Below, in pieces: positions 9,115-17,909 of a stretch of DNA of 64,000 bases. The first letter of the stretch is position 1. Every line of letters starts with the position of its first letter. The DNA comes from Sphingobacteriales bacterium 39-19. Lineage in GTDB: Bacteria > Bacteroidota > Bacteroidia > Chitinophagales > Chitinophagaceae. The DNA lies in assembly GCA_001898465.1 (NCBI GenBank), contig MKTX01000017.1:124001-188000 (forward strand). Direction: 5' to 3'. A program made the translations under genes and the position numbers. Below the pieces are notes generated by a model. It did no database searches and was not told the origin of the DNA. It worked only from the letters and a program-made list of their open reading frames with translations.

Positions 9115-10029
9115 TTAAGATTTAAATAGCACTAAGAGTTCTGATATCTTGTTTTTCAGCTCTTTACGATTTACAATAAAGTCCATAAATCCATGTTCCA
9201 GTAAAAATTCGCTTCGCTGGAAACCTTCTGGGAGATCTTTTTTGATGGTTTCTTTAATTACCCTGGGTCCGGCAAAGCCGATGAGGGCACCCGGTTCGCT
9301 GCAAATAATATCTCCCAGCATGGCAAACGAGGCTGTAGTGCCACCGAATGTGGGATCTGTACAAAGAGAGATGTAAGGTATTTTGGCTTCACTTAATAAG
9401 GAGAGGCGGGCCGAAGTTTTGGCTAATTGCATTAATGAAAATGCGCTTTCCATCATACGGGCACCCCCGCTTTTATTGATGATCATAAAGGGAATGCGGT
9501 GTTCCACACAATAGTCGCATGCTTTGGAAATACGTTCTCCCATCACACTGCCCAGGCTGCCTCCAATAAATTCAAAATCCATACAGGCTACTACTAAATC
9601 CTGGCTATTTACCAGGCCATGTGCCACCGTAATAGAATCATTCATACCGGTTTTGGAATAGGTTTCTTCCAGCCTTTGTTCATAGGGCTTTAAATCTACA
9701 AAGTGTAGAAAATCTTTTGATCTTATGTTGGAGAAAAGTTCTTTATAATTGCCATTATCAAATAAAATTTCGAAATACTGATCACTGCCTACCCGGTGAT
9801 GGTAATTACATTGCGGGCACACATATTTGTTTTCTGCCAGTTCACTTACGGTGCATGTGTATTTACATTCGGGGCATTTTGTCCATAACCCTTCGGGGGC
9901 ATCTTTTTTATCCCGGGTAGAGGTGAGTATCCCTTTTTTTATTCGTTTAAACCAGCTTGCTTTTGCTTCCATTTCGGGAGATCCGGGTTCGCCGGACAGG
10001 TTCACATCAAAGTCTTCTTCTTTCTTCAT
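9115..10029 (-). CDS. accD: Acetyl-CoA carboxylase carboxyltransferase subunit beta
   Basis: 304 aa, typical AccD length. The N-terminal four-cysteine zinc ribbon is present (CPECKYTC ... CPQCNYH, about residues 50-77). The crotonase-like carboxyltransferase core follows with [25 protein letters not shown] and [16 protein letters not shown]. It moves the carboxyl group from carboxybiotin to acetyl-CoA, giving malonyl-CoA for fatty-acid synthesis, in complex with AccA, which is not in this window. It lies 73 bp downstream of fbaB on the same strand and ends at a strong terminator. Confidence 0.96.
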   Translation of the reverse strand: MKKEEDFDVNLSGEPGSPEMEAKASWFKRIKKGILTSTRDKKDAPEGLWTKCPECKYTCTVSELAENKYVCPQCNYHHRVGSDQYFEILFDNGNYKELFSNIRSKDFLHFVDLKPYEQRLEETYSKTGMNDSITVAHGLVNSQDLVVACMDFEFIGGSLGSVMGERISKACDYCVEHRIPFMIINKSGGARMMESAFSLMQLAKTSARLSLLSEAKIPYISLCTDPTFGGTTASFAMLGDIICSEPGALIGFAGPRVIKETIKKDLPEGFQRSEFLLEHGFMDFIVNRKELKNKISELLVLFKS

Positions 10030-10102
10030 TGAATAAATTTACAAAGAATTTAATTGTAATCTTTTATACTGTAGATGACGTAAATGAAAACCCATTTAAA
10101 AT

Positions 10103-11161
10103 TTATGCGATTGTAATTTTTTTATCAAGATATACATCCTGGATATTATTCAGTAATGCAATACCTTCTTTCATGGGGCGTTGAAAAGCTTTCCTTCCGC
10201 TTATCAGCCCCATACCGCCAGCTCTTTTATTAATAACAGCGGTTTTCACGGCATCAGCCAAATCAGAAGCGCCTTTACTTTCGCCACCACTATTAATTAA
10301 GCCCACCCGGCCCATATAGCAGTTTGCAACCTGGTAGCGGGTTAAATCAATCGGGTGATTGCTGGTTAATTTATCATATACTAGTGGAGAGGTTTTACCA
10401 TGTTTGGTGGCCAGGTAGCCAGCGTTGTTAGTAGGTAATTTCTGCTTAATGATATCTGCCTGTAAAGTTACGCCCAGGTGGTTGGCCTGGCCGGTAAGAT
10501 CAGCAGCCGTGTGATAATCTACATTATCTACTTTAAATGCATTATTACGCAGGTAACACCATAATACGGTAGCCATACCCAGTTCGTGCGCCATAGAGAA
10601 TGCGGTAGCTACCTCCTGTAATTGGCGGGTACTGGCATCGCTTCCCCAATAAATAGTAGCGCCTACGGCAACGGCTCCCATATTCCAGGCATCTTTAATT
10701 TGGCCAAACATTACCTGGTCAAATTTATTGGGATAACTTAAAAATTCATTGTGATTGATTTTTACCATCATGGGAATGCGATGGGCATATTTACGGCTTA
10801 TGCTGCCCAGCACACCATAGGTAGAGGCAACGGCATTACAGCCTCCCTGCATGGCAAGTTCTACAATATTTTTAGGATCAAAATAAATGGGGTTGGGTGC
10901 AAATGAAGCGCCGGCGCTATGTTCAATACCCTGGTCAACCGGTAATATAGAAACATACCCGGTACCGCCCAGCCGGCCATGATCCAGCATTTTTTGTAAA
11001 CTGCAAAGGGTTTGATTACTACGGTTACTATTGATCCAGCTTTCTTCTACATGATTGGGAGAAGGAAGCATGATCTGGTCTTTCGTAATGCCCTTGCATT
11101 TATGGTTTAATAAACTGCTGGCTTCTTTGCCTAATAATTTTACAATTTTATCTACCGCCAT
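10103..11161 (-). CDS. fbaB: Class I fructose-bisphosphate aldolase (DhnA/FbaB type)
   Basis: 352 aa. Long DhnA-type family: [22 protein letters not shown] near residues 78-100, [13 protein letters not shown], a [10 protein letters not shown] segment and a C-terminal [16 protein letters not shown] that forms the phosphate-binding region. Catalysis is through a Schiff-base lysine, with no metal. It cleaves or forms fructose-1,6-bisphosphate in glycolysis and gluconeogenesis. A clean TAnnTTTG element sits just upstream, in the short gap behind the BtuF-like gene, so fbaB probably has its own promoter although the genes share a strand. Confidence 0.95.
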   Translation of the reverse strand: MAVDKIVKLLGKEASSLLNHKCKGITKDQIMLPSPNHVEESWINSNRSNQTLCSLQKMLDHGRLGGTGYVSILPVDQGIEHSAGASFAPNPIYFDPKNIVELAMQGGCNAVASTYGVLGSISRKYAHRIPMMVKINHNEFLSYPNKFDQVMFGQIKDAWNMGAVAVGATIYWGSDASTRQLQEVATAFSMAHELGMATVLWCYLRNNAFKVDNVDYHTAADLTGQANHLGVTLQADIIKQKLPTNNAGYLATKHGKTSPLVYDKLTSNHPIDLTRYQVANCYMGRVGLINSGGESKGASDLADAVKTAVINKRAGGMGLISGRKAFQRPMKEGIALLNNIQDVYLDKKITIA

Positions 11162-11179
11162 GATGTTGTTAGTTTTTTA

Positions 11180-11187
11180 CAAATGTA
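11180..11187 (-). promoter_or_regulatory. -7 promoter element for fbaB
   Basis: On the minus strand TACATTTG is an exact TAnnTTTG match about 18 bp before the fbaB ATG. The -33 region has no clear TTTG. Confidence 0.45.
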
Positions 11188-11215
11188 AGAAAGTGAAGTA
11201 TATAAAGAAAGCTTT

Positions 11216-11992
11216 TTACAGTTCCCTTATTTTTTGATGAAGTTGGTGAAAGTATTCCGGGGCTTTAAGCAGGCGGCTGCCATACCAACTGAACATTTCA
11301 CCATCTGTAAGAATGAATTTGATTCCCGGCAAAAGAGATTGCATTTCATGAATATGTTTTTCTTTAAAAGGGTAGGGCTCTGAGGATAGTAACCCGATTT
11401 GGCAACCCGATAATTTTATTTCCGGGATGCTTACTTGCGGGTAGCGCTCCTTGTTATTAAAAGCATTGGCCAGGCCGGCTTCCTTCATCATATGGTGAAT
11501 AAATGTATGAGAAGCAGCCACCATGCAGGGTTCTTTCCATATAAAATATGCCGCCCGGATGGGTTTGATTGTATTTTTTTTATATAACTGGAACTGTAAT
11601 TGAATATCTCTGCATAATTGTGCCGCTTTTTCTCCTGTATGCGTAAGCTGGCCAATATCCAAAATCATTTGATAGGCATCCGGCAAATGATTTACATCGG
11701 TAAGCCAAACCGGGAATTTTAATGCCAGGGCTTCTATTTGCTCTTTTGTATTTTCTTCTTTATTGGCAATAATTAAATCGGGTTGCAGCGCTTCTATTTC
11801 TGAAACATGAAGTTGTTTGGTACCCCCAATTCTTTTTTTAGTATGAAACCAATGATCTGGGTGTACACAAAATTTAGTGATCGCTATTACCCCGGCTTCT
11901 AAACCCAGATAGTAGAGTAGTTCCGTTTGAGAAGGTACTAAGGAAATGATTTTTTGGGGTCTATAGGGAAGTATGGGTGATGTTAAAAGCAT
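11216..11992 (-). CDS. BtuF-like helical-backbone metal receptor without signal peptide
   Basis: 258 aa from the ATG at 11992. A GTG at 12031 would add 13 residues but falls inside an inverted repeat. The sequence is a periplasmic-binding-protein fold of the BtuF/FepB class: IISLVPSQTELLYYLGLE at the start, then GGTKQLHVSEIEALQPDLII (about 57-76), as in vitamin B12- or iron-chelate-binding proteins. Neither start gives a signal peptide or lipobox, and no ABC permease or ATPase lies nearby. It may act in the cytoplasm, as proposed for soluble orphan members of this family, or its export signal may be lost. Its ligand is not known; cobalamin is a guess by family. Confidence 0.75.
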   Translation of the reverse strand: MLLTSPILPYRPQKIISLVPSQTELLYYLGLEAGVIAITKFCVHPDHWFHTKKRIGGTKQLHVSEIEALQPDLIIANKEENTKEQIEALALKFPVWLTDVNHLPDAYQMILDIGQLTHTGEKAAQLCRDIQLQFQLYKKNTIKPIRAAYFIWKEPCMVAASHTFIHHMMKEAGLANAFNNKERYPQVSIPEIKLSGCQIGLLSSEPYPFKEKHIHEMQSLLPGIKFILTDGEMFSWYGSRLLKAPEYFHQLHQKIREL

Positions 11993-12023
11993 CGGTAAAG
12001 TTACTGAATACCCAAAATAAAAA

Positions 12024-12064
12024 ACTTCCACAGAAGTCGCATTATGCTGTCAGTCTGTGGAAGT
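12024..12064. repeat. Inverted repeat upstream of the BtuF-like gene
   Basis: Perfect 10-base arms ACTTCCACAG (12024-12033) and CTGTGGAAGT (12055-12064) with a 21-nt spacer. It lies just before the BtuF-like ATG and overlaps the possible GTG start. It could be an operator, or an mRNA hairpin in the 5' leader. No T-tract follows on the minus strand, so it is not a classical terminator. Confidence 0.55.
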
Positions 12065-12238
12065 CATCTCTTTAAGCTTTACACTGTGGTTTCTCAGGGG
12101 AAATTTACTTCTGAGGGGGTTCTCATATCGTAAAAATTATGTTCCTGGTTTCAGTGATCGGTCTTTCGCCATCATCGCATGGTATAATACCTGCATAGGC
12201 AACTTAGGATAATTGGTTTGGTTCTTCAAGATCTGGCC

Positions 12239-12391
12239 AGTTTTTAAAGTACTGTAACTTTGTTCTTCCGGGATATTGGTTTCAGCTTTTAAAGTACTGC
12301 AACTTTGGTTTTTCAGGATATTTTCAGTTTTTAAAGTACTGTAACTTTGTTTTTCAGGATATTGGTTCAGTTTTTAAAGTTCTGTAACTTT
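12239..12391. repeat. Degenerate 42-45 bp tandem repeat, four units
   Basis: The core TTTTTAAAGTACTGTAACTT (one or two changes per copy) starts at 12241, 12286, 12328 and 12371, a period of 45, 42 and 43 bp. The segments between cores are also related (GTTTTTCAGGATATTGGTTC type). Each core contains the imperfect palindrome AAAGT-N6-ACTTT. The period is not a multiple of three, so it is not a peptide repeat; the similar spacers rule out CRISPR. Confidence 0.85.
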
Positions 12392-12943
12392 TGCTATCAT
12401 CGCCTTTTACAGCATAAGCTTAGATATTGGTTTCTCGAAAGGATTTTATAGTTATTACTACCTAATGTCAAAGAAAATAGAAGTTGACTGATATTGAATT
12501 TTAAGGCTTTCCTCAATTGGATATTGGACGCTTTTTCTTTCTGCTTTTTAAGCTTTTGGCTTTATCAGGATCTTTGGACAATGATTGATATTTAATCGCT
12601 ATCAATCAACTTCATAACACAAAGATGGGGCTAAATAGAATGGTATGCAAGAGCAAGATTGCTCAATTTTATGTATAACATAATTACTGTTCAGGGCTTA
12701 AAACAATCGTATTTTTCATAGCATAGATACGATGAAGAGTATCGTAAAAATACGTTCTTTTGAAATCCTTTGTACCTTTTAATTCAGTTCAAAATCTTAT
12801 TAAAACCTTACTGGTATTGTGTTTTAAGTATTTTTTAAAAAAACGGGTACCGCAGGCTTACCGTGGGTATCCATTGAAAAATATGATAAAAAAACACATA
12901 TAGGGAGTATCATAATTTATAAGTTTTCCACTTTTGTAAAATG

Positions 12944-12977
12944 TTGAAATTTTAAAATCAGTTTATCTCTATATTTA
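12944..12977 (+). promoter_or_regulatory. Possible promoter for the acyl-CoA-binding protein gene
   Basis: TTG (12944-12946) and TATATTTA (12970-12977, 7 of 8 matches to TAnnTTTG) are 23 bp apart, slightly longer than the usual spacing, and end 28 bp before the ATG at 13006. Confidence 0.3.
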
Positions 12978-13005
12978 CAAAACAGATAAAAAAAGAAATA
13001 ATCGC

Positions 13006-13269
13006 ATGGTTACTACCCTACAAGAACAATTTGAAGCAGCTGCGGCAGCAAGTAAGTCACTTTCTCAAAAACCAAGTAACGATACATTGCTCCAATTATA
13101 TTCCTTATATAAACAGGCAACAGAAGGCAATGCATCGGATGAAAAGCCTGCAAATCCATTTGATTTTGTTGCCAAAGCTAAATATGAGGCCTGGGTTTCA
13201 CTAAAAGGACTACCCGGCAACGAAGCAATGCAACGGTATATTGACCTGGTAAAAAAACTATCCGAGTAA
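13006..13269 (+). CDS. Acyl-CoA-binding protein
   Basis: 87 aa, the standard size of a single-domain ACBP. It has the four-helix pattern of the family: LQEQFEAAAAASKSLSQKPSNDTLLQLYSLYKQATEG, then the hallmark region around FVAKAKYEAWVSLKG, with the conserved Lys, Tyr and Trp that contact the CoA head group. It binds long-chain acyl-CoA in the cytoplasm, buffering and delivering it. ACBPs are patchy in bacteria. The gene stands alone after the 1 kb repeat region and 166 bp before the ABC exporter gene. Confidence 0.9.
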   Translation: MVTTLQEQFEAAAAASKSLSQKPSNDTLLQLYSLYKQATEGNASDEKPANPFDFVAKAKYEAWVSLKGLPGNEAMQRYIDLVKKLSE

Positions 13270-13435
13270 TTTTTCATTTTATATTTTGAGTTCTTTTGGA
13301 ATAAGCCTTCATTTTACGGAGTGCTATACTATTATATAAGTAAGCGAATGTTCTTTTACTTTTTAAGAACCCTGTATCTGCAGGCATTAGCTGTTACGTG
13401 GAAAGTTTCCCCCACAAATACGTAATTTCGTAAGG

Positions 13436-15271
13436 ATGTCTCATTTGTTTACGCTTAATCGATTTTTTTGGAAGTACCGCAGGCGGTTTTTCTTTGGGAT
13501 ATTTTTTGTGGTTCTTACAAATTATTTCAGGATTCTCTCCCCCCAGCTTACCGGCTACATTATTAACAGTGTGATTGCTGCATTAAAACCTGGCACTGCC
13601 ATGGTGCCTCATGCAACTAAAGGAGGGTATAATTTTATTGTACGTTATATTATTGATTGGATGGGCAGCCTGGCATTTCATCAAAAGATACTGGCTACGG
13701 GCCTTACCCTTATTGGCCTGGCATTAATAAGTGGTTTCTTTATGTTTTTAATGCGGCAAACAATTATTGTAATGAGCCGGTTAATAGAATTTGATCAGAA
13801 AAACCAAATTTTTGCTCATTATCAAAAACTTGATAATACATTTTATAAATTACACAGTACCGGCGACCTTATGAACCGGATTTCAGAAGATGTAAGCCGG
13901 GTGAGAATGTACACCGGGCCAGCCATCATGTATTTCATTAACCTGGCCGCTGTTATTGGGTTTAGCCTTTTTTTTATGTTGCGTTCAGATGTAAAACTTA
14001 CCCTGGTTTCACTTTGCCCCTTACCCATACTTGCCATTGCCATTTATTATGTAAATACCATTATCAACAAAAAAAGTGAACGCATCCAGGTAATGTTAAG
14101 TAACCTTACTACCAATGCCCAGGAATCTTACTCCGGCATCAGGGTTATAAAATCATTTGTACAGGAAAACCAGATGTTCCGTTTCTTTAAACAAAATAGT
14201 GAAACTTACCGGGATCATGCATTGAGTTTAGCCAAAACAGAAGCCATTTATTTCCCCAGCATGGCATTATTAATTGGGCTAAGTACCCTTATTACCATTA
14301 TGGTAGGCGCTTTAGATGTGGTACATGGTGTACCCGGCGCCGATGTGGGAAAAATTGCCGAATTTGTAATGTATATTCAAATGCTCACTTTTCCGGTGAG
14401 CGCTATTGGGTGGACAGCCAGCATGACCCAAAGAGCAGCTACATCGCAAAGACGAATTAATGAATTTTTACTCACCGATACCATGATCAAGGATGGGCCT
14501 GCTGCAAAAGATATTTCTATTACGGGTAATATTGAAATTGAAAATTTAAATTTTACCTATCAGAATACTGGGATACATGCTATAAAAGATGTAAATATAA
14601 AAATATTACCGGGTGAAAAAATTGCCATTGTTGGCAGAACAGGTTCAGGAAAATCAACCCTGGCTAAACTATTGCTAAGGATGTACAATGCCGATAAAGG
14701 GATTATACTTTATGATGAAACCCCAATTGATGATATCAAACTGCATTCACTGAGAAACCAGGTAAGTTTTGTGCCGCAGGAAGTATTTTTATTTAGTGAT
14801 ACCATAAAGAATAATATCCTGTTTGGTAAGGCCGATGGAACGGATGAAGAAGTATATGAAGCAGCCAGGCAAGCCGGTATTTATACCGATATTATCAATT
14901 TCGACAAAGGCTTTGAAACCCTGGTGGGAGAAAGGGGCGTAACCCTGAGCGGGGGACAAAAACAAAGAATAAGTATAGCAAGGGCATTAATCAAGAAGCC
15001 CGAGCTGGTTATTTTTGATGATTGTTTAAGTGCCGTAGATGCCCGTACAGAAAAGGAAATACTGGGGCACTTATACCAATATTTGCAAGATCGAACGGCT
15101 CTCATTATTACCCACCGCATATTTTCACTATTTAATTTTCACCGGGTAATTGTAATGGACCAGGGGCGTATTGCAGAACAGGGTACGCATGCTGAATTAC
15201 TCAAAGCCGGTGGCCTTTACGCTTCCATGTACCAGCAGCAACAGGAGCAACACCCCGATGAGGAAGCATAA
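13436..15271 (+). CDS. MsbA-like ABC exporter (fused membrane and ATPase domains)
   Basis: 611 aa half-transporter that should work as a homodimer in the inner membrane. Residues about 15-330 contain six transmembrane segments of the type 1 ABC exporter fold. Residues about 365-600 are the nucleotide-binding domain with Walker A GRTGSGKST, signature LSGGQKQR, Walker B LVIFDD and the H-loop in ITHRI. An extended first extracellular loop (about 50-80) is slightly unusual. Lipid A core, lipid or drug export is possible; the sequence alone does not decide. Confidence 0.9.
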   Translation: MSHLFTLNRFFWKYRRRFFFGIFFVVLTNYFRILSPQLTGYIINSVIAALKPGTAMVPHATKGGYNFIVRYIIDWMGSLAFHQKILATGLTLIGLALISGFFMFLMRQTIIVMSRLIEFDQKNQIFAHYQKLDNTFYKLHSTGDLMNRISEDVSRVRMYTGPAIMYFINLAAVIGFSLFFMLRSDVKLTLVSLCPLPILAIAIYYVNTIINKKSERIQVMLSNLTTNAQESYSGIRVIKSFVQENQMFRFFKQNSETYRDHALSLAKTEAIYFPSMALLIGLSTLITIMVGALDVVHGVPGADVGKIAEFVMYIQMLTFPVSAIGWTASMTQRAATSQRRINEFLLTDTMIKDGPAAKDISITGNIEIENLNFTYQNTGIHAIKDVNIKILPGEKIAIVGRTGSGKSTLAKLLLRMYNADKGIILYDETPIDDIKLHSLRNQVSFVPQEVFLFSDTIKNNILFGKADGTDEEVYEAARQAGIYTDIINFDKGFETLVGERGVTLSGGQKQRISIARALIKKPELVIFDDCLSAVDARTEKEILGHLYQYLQDRTALIITHRIFSLFNFHRVIVMDQGRIAEQGTHAELLKAGGLYASMYQQQQEQHPDEEA

Positions 15272-15292
15272 AATACCCCTGCTGCGATAAAT

Positions 15293-15322
15293 TTTGTGAT
15301 TTCAAAAACAATTTTATCTTTG
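15293..15322 (+). promoter_or_regulatory. Promoter of the PUR/DUF3276 gene
   Basis: TTTG (15293-15296), 18-bp spacer, TATCTTTG (15315-15322): a complete match to the Bacteroidota sigma-A promoter (TTTG-N19-TAnnTTTG, one base short). The start codon follows at 15367. This is the best promoter match I found in the window. Confidence 0.7.
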
Positions 15323-15366
15323 TCCGGCTGTACAAGCAAGTTTAAAATTAAAAAAAACAATTTAAA

Positions 15367-15852
15367 GTGGCGTACGAAAACAACGACAAAAAAATGGAAA
15401 GCGTTTATAGTAAACGTATAAAAGCAGGGAAACGCAGAACTTACTTTTTTGATGTAAGAGAAACCCGGGGTGCTGATTATTACTTAACCATTACTGAAAG
15501 CCGTAAGCGTTTTGACTCAGATGGGTATGACAGGCATAAGATTTTTTTATACAAAGAAGATTTTAATAAATTTATTAAAGGCCTGAATGAAGCAGTTGAT
15601 TTTGTAAAAACTGACCTGATGCCGGATTTTGATTTTGATGCCTTTAATCATGATACACCGTACGAAGAATCGGGTGAAGCACAGCAAAACTCCGGTGTGC
15701 CTGCCATGGAAACAGCGGAAGGCCATACTCCGGAAGAATCTCCTGTAAATTCATCGGAACCTGTTGCGCCCTCATCAGATACACAGGAACAACCTAAAGA
15801 TGAGCCCGGCACCGGTAGTGGCATACAGCATGAAGAAGTGGATAAATGGTAA
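15367..15852 (+). CDS. PUR-alpha-like DNA/RNA-binding protein (DUF3276)
   Basis: 161 aa. Residues about 10-95 form the PUR/DUF3276 domain (VYSKRIKAGKRRTYFFDVRE ... DYYLTITESRKR ... KIFLYKEDFNKFIKGLNEA), a whirly-like nucleic-acid-binding fold. The C-terminal about 60 residues are a disordered tail rich in Glu, Ser and Pro. The start codon is GTG, which gives the MAYEN N-terminus I recall from homologues; an ATG nine codons later is the alternative. It probably binds single-stranded DNA or RNA, but its cellular job is not established. Its own promoter lies at 15293-15322 and a strong terminator follows. Confidence 0.85.
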   Translation: MAYENNDKKMESVYSKRIKAGKRRTYFFDVRETRGADYYLTITESRKRFDSDGYDRHKIFLYKEDFNKFIKGLNEAVDFVKTDLMPDFDFDAFNHDTPYEESGEAQQNSGVPAMETAEGHTPEESPVNSSEPVAPSSDTQEQPKDEPGTGSGIQHEEVDKW

Positions 15853-15869
15853 TGCCTGAAAATATAAAT

Positions 15870-15898
15870 AAAAGCCTTCATCACTGAGGGCTTTTTTG
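15870..15898 (+). terminator. Intrinsic terminator
   Basis: 10-bp stem AAAAGCCTTC (15870-15879) / GAGGGCTTTT (15886-15895), one wobble pair, 6-nt loop, continuing into T's. It closes the PUR/DUF3276 gene. Confidence 0.85.
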
Positions 15899-15990
15899 TG
15901 AATATTATTTTTTTAATTTAACGTTGTGAAAAGACTTTATTTATTATTTTCACGTTCAAGTTTTGTAACCCCCCAAATTTTTTCTATACC

Positions 15991-16746
15991 ATGCCTATGC
16001 GTTCATGCATAATATTGAATATTATCCTATGTTTCTTTAGTTATTCTTCGTTTGGGCAACGGGCGCCCGATATGAAACTTTTTACCCGTTTGCAAGACCC
16101 TTTAAATAAAGTAGAGGATTCCGTAAAAAAACAATTTGAAAGGCAAAATTTAAATTGGCCACCGGCCTCATTATATATCCGCTCATTTAAATACGACCGT
16201 CAATTAGAAATATGGGTACAGAACCATATTGATGAACCCTATAAATTATTTAAGACTTATAAAGTATGTATGCAAAGCGGAACCATGGGGCCTAAGCGCA
16301 TGGAAGGGGATTACCAGGTACCCGAAGGATTTTATTACATCAATGAATTTAATCCAAACAGTGTTTATCATTTATCACTGGGGCTCAATTATCCCAATGC
16401 TTCTGATCGCATACTAAGTGATAGTGTAAGGCCTGGCAGCGCTATATATATACATGGAAATTGTGTAAGTACAGGTTGTATCCCTATTAGTGATGCACCC
16501 ATTGAGGAATTATATGTTTTGGCTTCGGCTGTAAAAGCAGCGGGCCAGGAATTTATACCCGTACATGTATTCCCGGTAAAATATTCAGTAAAAAAATCAT
16601 TGGATTATCTCAATGCCAATATTCAAAATAATGCCTACCTGCAACATTTTAGTGCCAACCTCAGGCGTGGGTTTGATTATTTTGAAACGAAGAAGAAACT
16701 TCCCGTCATTATGGTTAATAAAGAAGGGGAGTATGTGTACAATTAA
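15991..16746 (+). CDS. YafK-like L,D-transpeptidase
   Basis: 251 aa with an N-terminal signal peptide (hydrophobic residues about 6-18, cleavage after SFG). The YkuD/L,D-transpeptidase catalytic motif is IYIHGNCVSTGCIPIS (about residues 151-166), where the Cys in STGC is the nucleophile and the His in IHG its partner. This spacing is typical of the YafK branch. It should act on peptidoglycan stem peptides in the periplasm, making or cutting links to the meso-DAP/Lys position or to outer-membrane proteins. It is apparently monocistronic. Confidence 0.88.
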   Translation: MPMRSCIILNIILCFFSYSSFGQRAPDMKLFTRLQDPLNKVEDSVKKQFERQNLNWPPASLYIRSFKYDRQLEIWVQNHIDEPYKLFKTYKVCMQSGTMGPKRMEGDYQVPEGFYYINEFNPNSVYHLSLGLNYPNASDRILSDSVRPGSAIYIHGNCVSTGCIPISDAPIEELYVLASAVKAAGQEFIPVHVFPVKYSVKKSLDYLNANIQNNAYLQHFSANLRRGFDYFETKKKLPVIMVNKEGEYVYN

Positions 16747-16874
16747 TTTGCAGCAATTAATACTATTTTTTGTTATCAAATAATTTCAAAAGGGCAGCAT
16801 TAAAAGGATGTTGAAAACAGATACATATTTTCATGTATTTTTACAACCATCAATAAAATTTTAACGAGCTAATT

Positions 16875-17873
16875 TTGAATACTTTTGGTACCATATTCCG
16901 GATACATATTTTTGGTGAATCCCATGGGCCGGCAGTAGGCATTTTGATTGATGGCTGCCCGGCTGGTATGGATATAGATGCGGATATGTTCAGTGCCGAT
17001 TTAAACCGGCGCAAAGGAGGCGTACAAAAAGGAACAACCCCCAGGGCAGAGCCGGATATTCCTGTTTTTCTATCGGGTGTTTTTAATAATAAAACAACAG
17101 GAGCGCCCCTTACCATTATTTTTGAAAATACAAATACCCGTAGCCAGGATTATGAAAAGCAACGTGAAATACCACGCCCCGGCCATGCCGATTTTGTTGC
17201 CCAAGAAAAATATAAAGGCATGCAGGATTACCGGGGTGGTGGCCATTTTAGCGGCAGGCTTACCGTGGCATTAGTGGCAGCAGGCGTTATTGCCAAAAAT
17301 ATACTGGCCAGGCGAAACATTCATTGCAAAGCCAGTATTATAGAAATTGCAGGCGAAACCAATATTGAAAAAGGATTGCAAAAAGCCATTGATGCAAAAG
17401 ATAGTGTAGGCGGAATTGTAGATTGCCATATCACCGGCCTGCCTGTAGGCCTGGGTGAACCATTTTTTAATTCAGTAGAATCACTCCTTAGCCACCTGGT
17501 TTTTTCTATACCCGCTATAAAAGGAATTGAATTTGGAGCGGGTTTTTCTGCAGCAAAAATGTTTGGAAGCGAACATAATGATCCCTTGCTGAACAAGGAA
17601 GGTAAAACTTCTACCAATCATGCGGGGGGTATCGTAGGAGGCATTACCAATGGCAATGAAGTAAATTTTAAGGTAGTGGTAAAACCAACTTCATCTACTC
17701 CTCAAAAACAAACCAGCCTAAACCTGGCTACAGGTAAACCTGAAGTTTTTTCAATAAAAGGCAGGCACGACCTCTGTATTGCATTACGGGTTCCTGTTGT
17801 TTTAGAGGCAGCGGCTGCCTGTGTAATGGCAGATTTATTATTTATTAATGACCAACAGTTACATTATTCATGA
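16875..17873 (+). CDS. aroC: Chorismate synthase
   Basis: 332 aa. TTG start, giving the canonical MNTFGTIFRIHIFGESHG N-terminus. Other signatures are TTPRAEPD, RPGHADF and YRGGGHFSGRLT, which bind reduced FMN and EPSP. It eliminates phosphate from EPSP to give chorismate, the last shikimate-pathway step. It is shorter than the 350-390 aa common elsewhere but contains all the motifs I can check, so it is probably complete. It is not in the aro operon at 31.7-36.2 kb. The fused E1 dehydrogenase gene starts 36 bp after its stop, so the two may be co-transcribed. Confidence 0.95.
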   Translation: MNTFGTIFRIHIFGESHGPAVGILIDGCPAGMDIDADMFSADLNRRKGGVQKGTTPRAEPDIPVFLSGVFNNKTTGAPLTIIFENTNTRSQDYEKQREIPRPGHADFVAQEKYKGMQDYRGGGHFSGRLTVALVAAGVIAKNILARRNIHCKASIIEIAGETNIEKGLQKAIDAKDSVGGIVDCHITGLPVGLGEPFFNSVESLLSHLVFSIPAIKGIEFGAGFSAAKMFGSEHNDPLLNKEGKTSTNHAGGIVGGITNGNEVNFKVVVKPTSSTPQKQTSLNLATGKPEVFSIKGRHDLCIALRVPVVLEAAAACVMADLLFINDQQLHYS

Positions 17874-17909
17874 ATAAAGGTATAGCAAGATACCTGTTGC
17901 AAAAATATT

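Larger units (their letters stand above)
11993..13005. other. Gene-free 1 kb region with repeats and hairpins
   Basis: The longest stretch without a gene in the window. It holds an inverted repeat at 12024-12064 and a degenerate tandem repeat at 12239-12391. A second-order duplication pairs CCATCATCGC ... GCATAGGC ... TTAGG (12169-12208) with CTATCATCGC ... GCATAAGC ... TTAG (12394-12422). GATATTGG motifs recur up to 12526. Smaller hairpins occur at 12651-12664, 12728-12746 and 12845-12872. There is no convincing ORF. I looked for tmRNA, RNase P RNA and B12-riboswitch signatures and saw none. An uncharacterised structured RNA or a protein-binding array are both possible. Confidence 0.6.

Noticed and set aside
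11993-12240. Cobalamin riboswitch upstream of the BtuF-like gene
   Set aside because: I looked for the B12-box and the conserved GCCACTG-type segment on the minus strand and found no match.
12239-12391. CRISPR-like array
   Set aside because: Only four units, spacers are similar to each other, the core is degenerate, and no cas genes are present in the window.
16808-16864. 18-codon ORF with three Phe and one Tyr just before aroC
   Set aside because: Considered as a second leader peptide. No terminator or competing stems lie between it and the aroC start, and AT-rich sequence readily gives Phe and Tyr codons.
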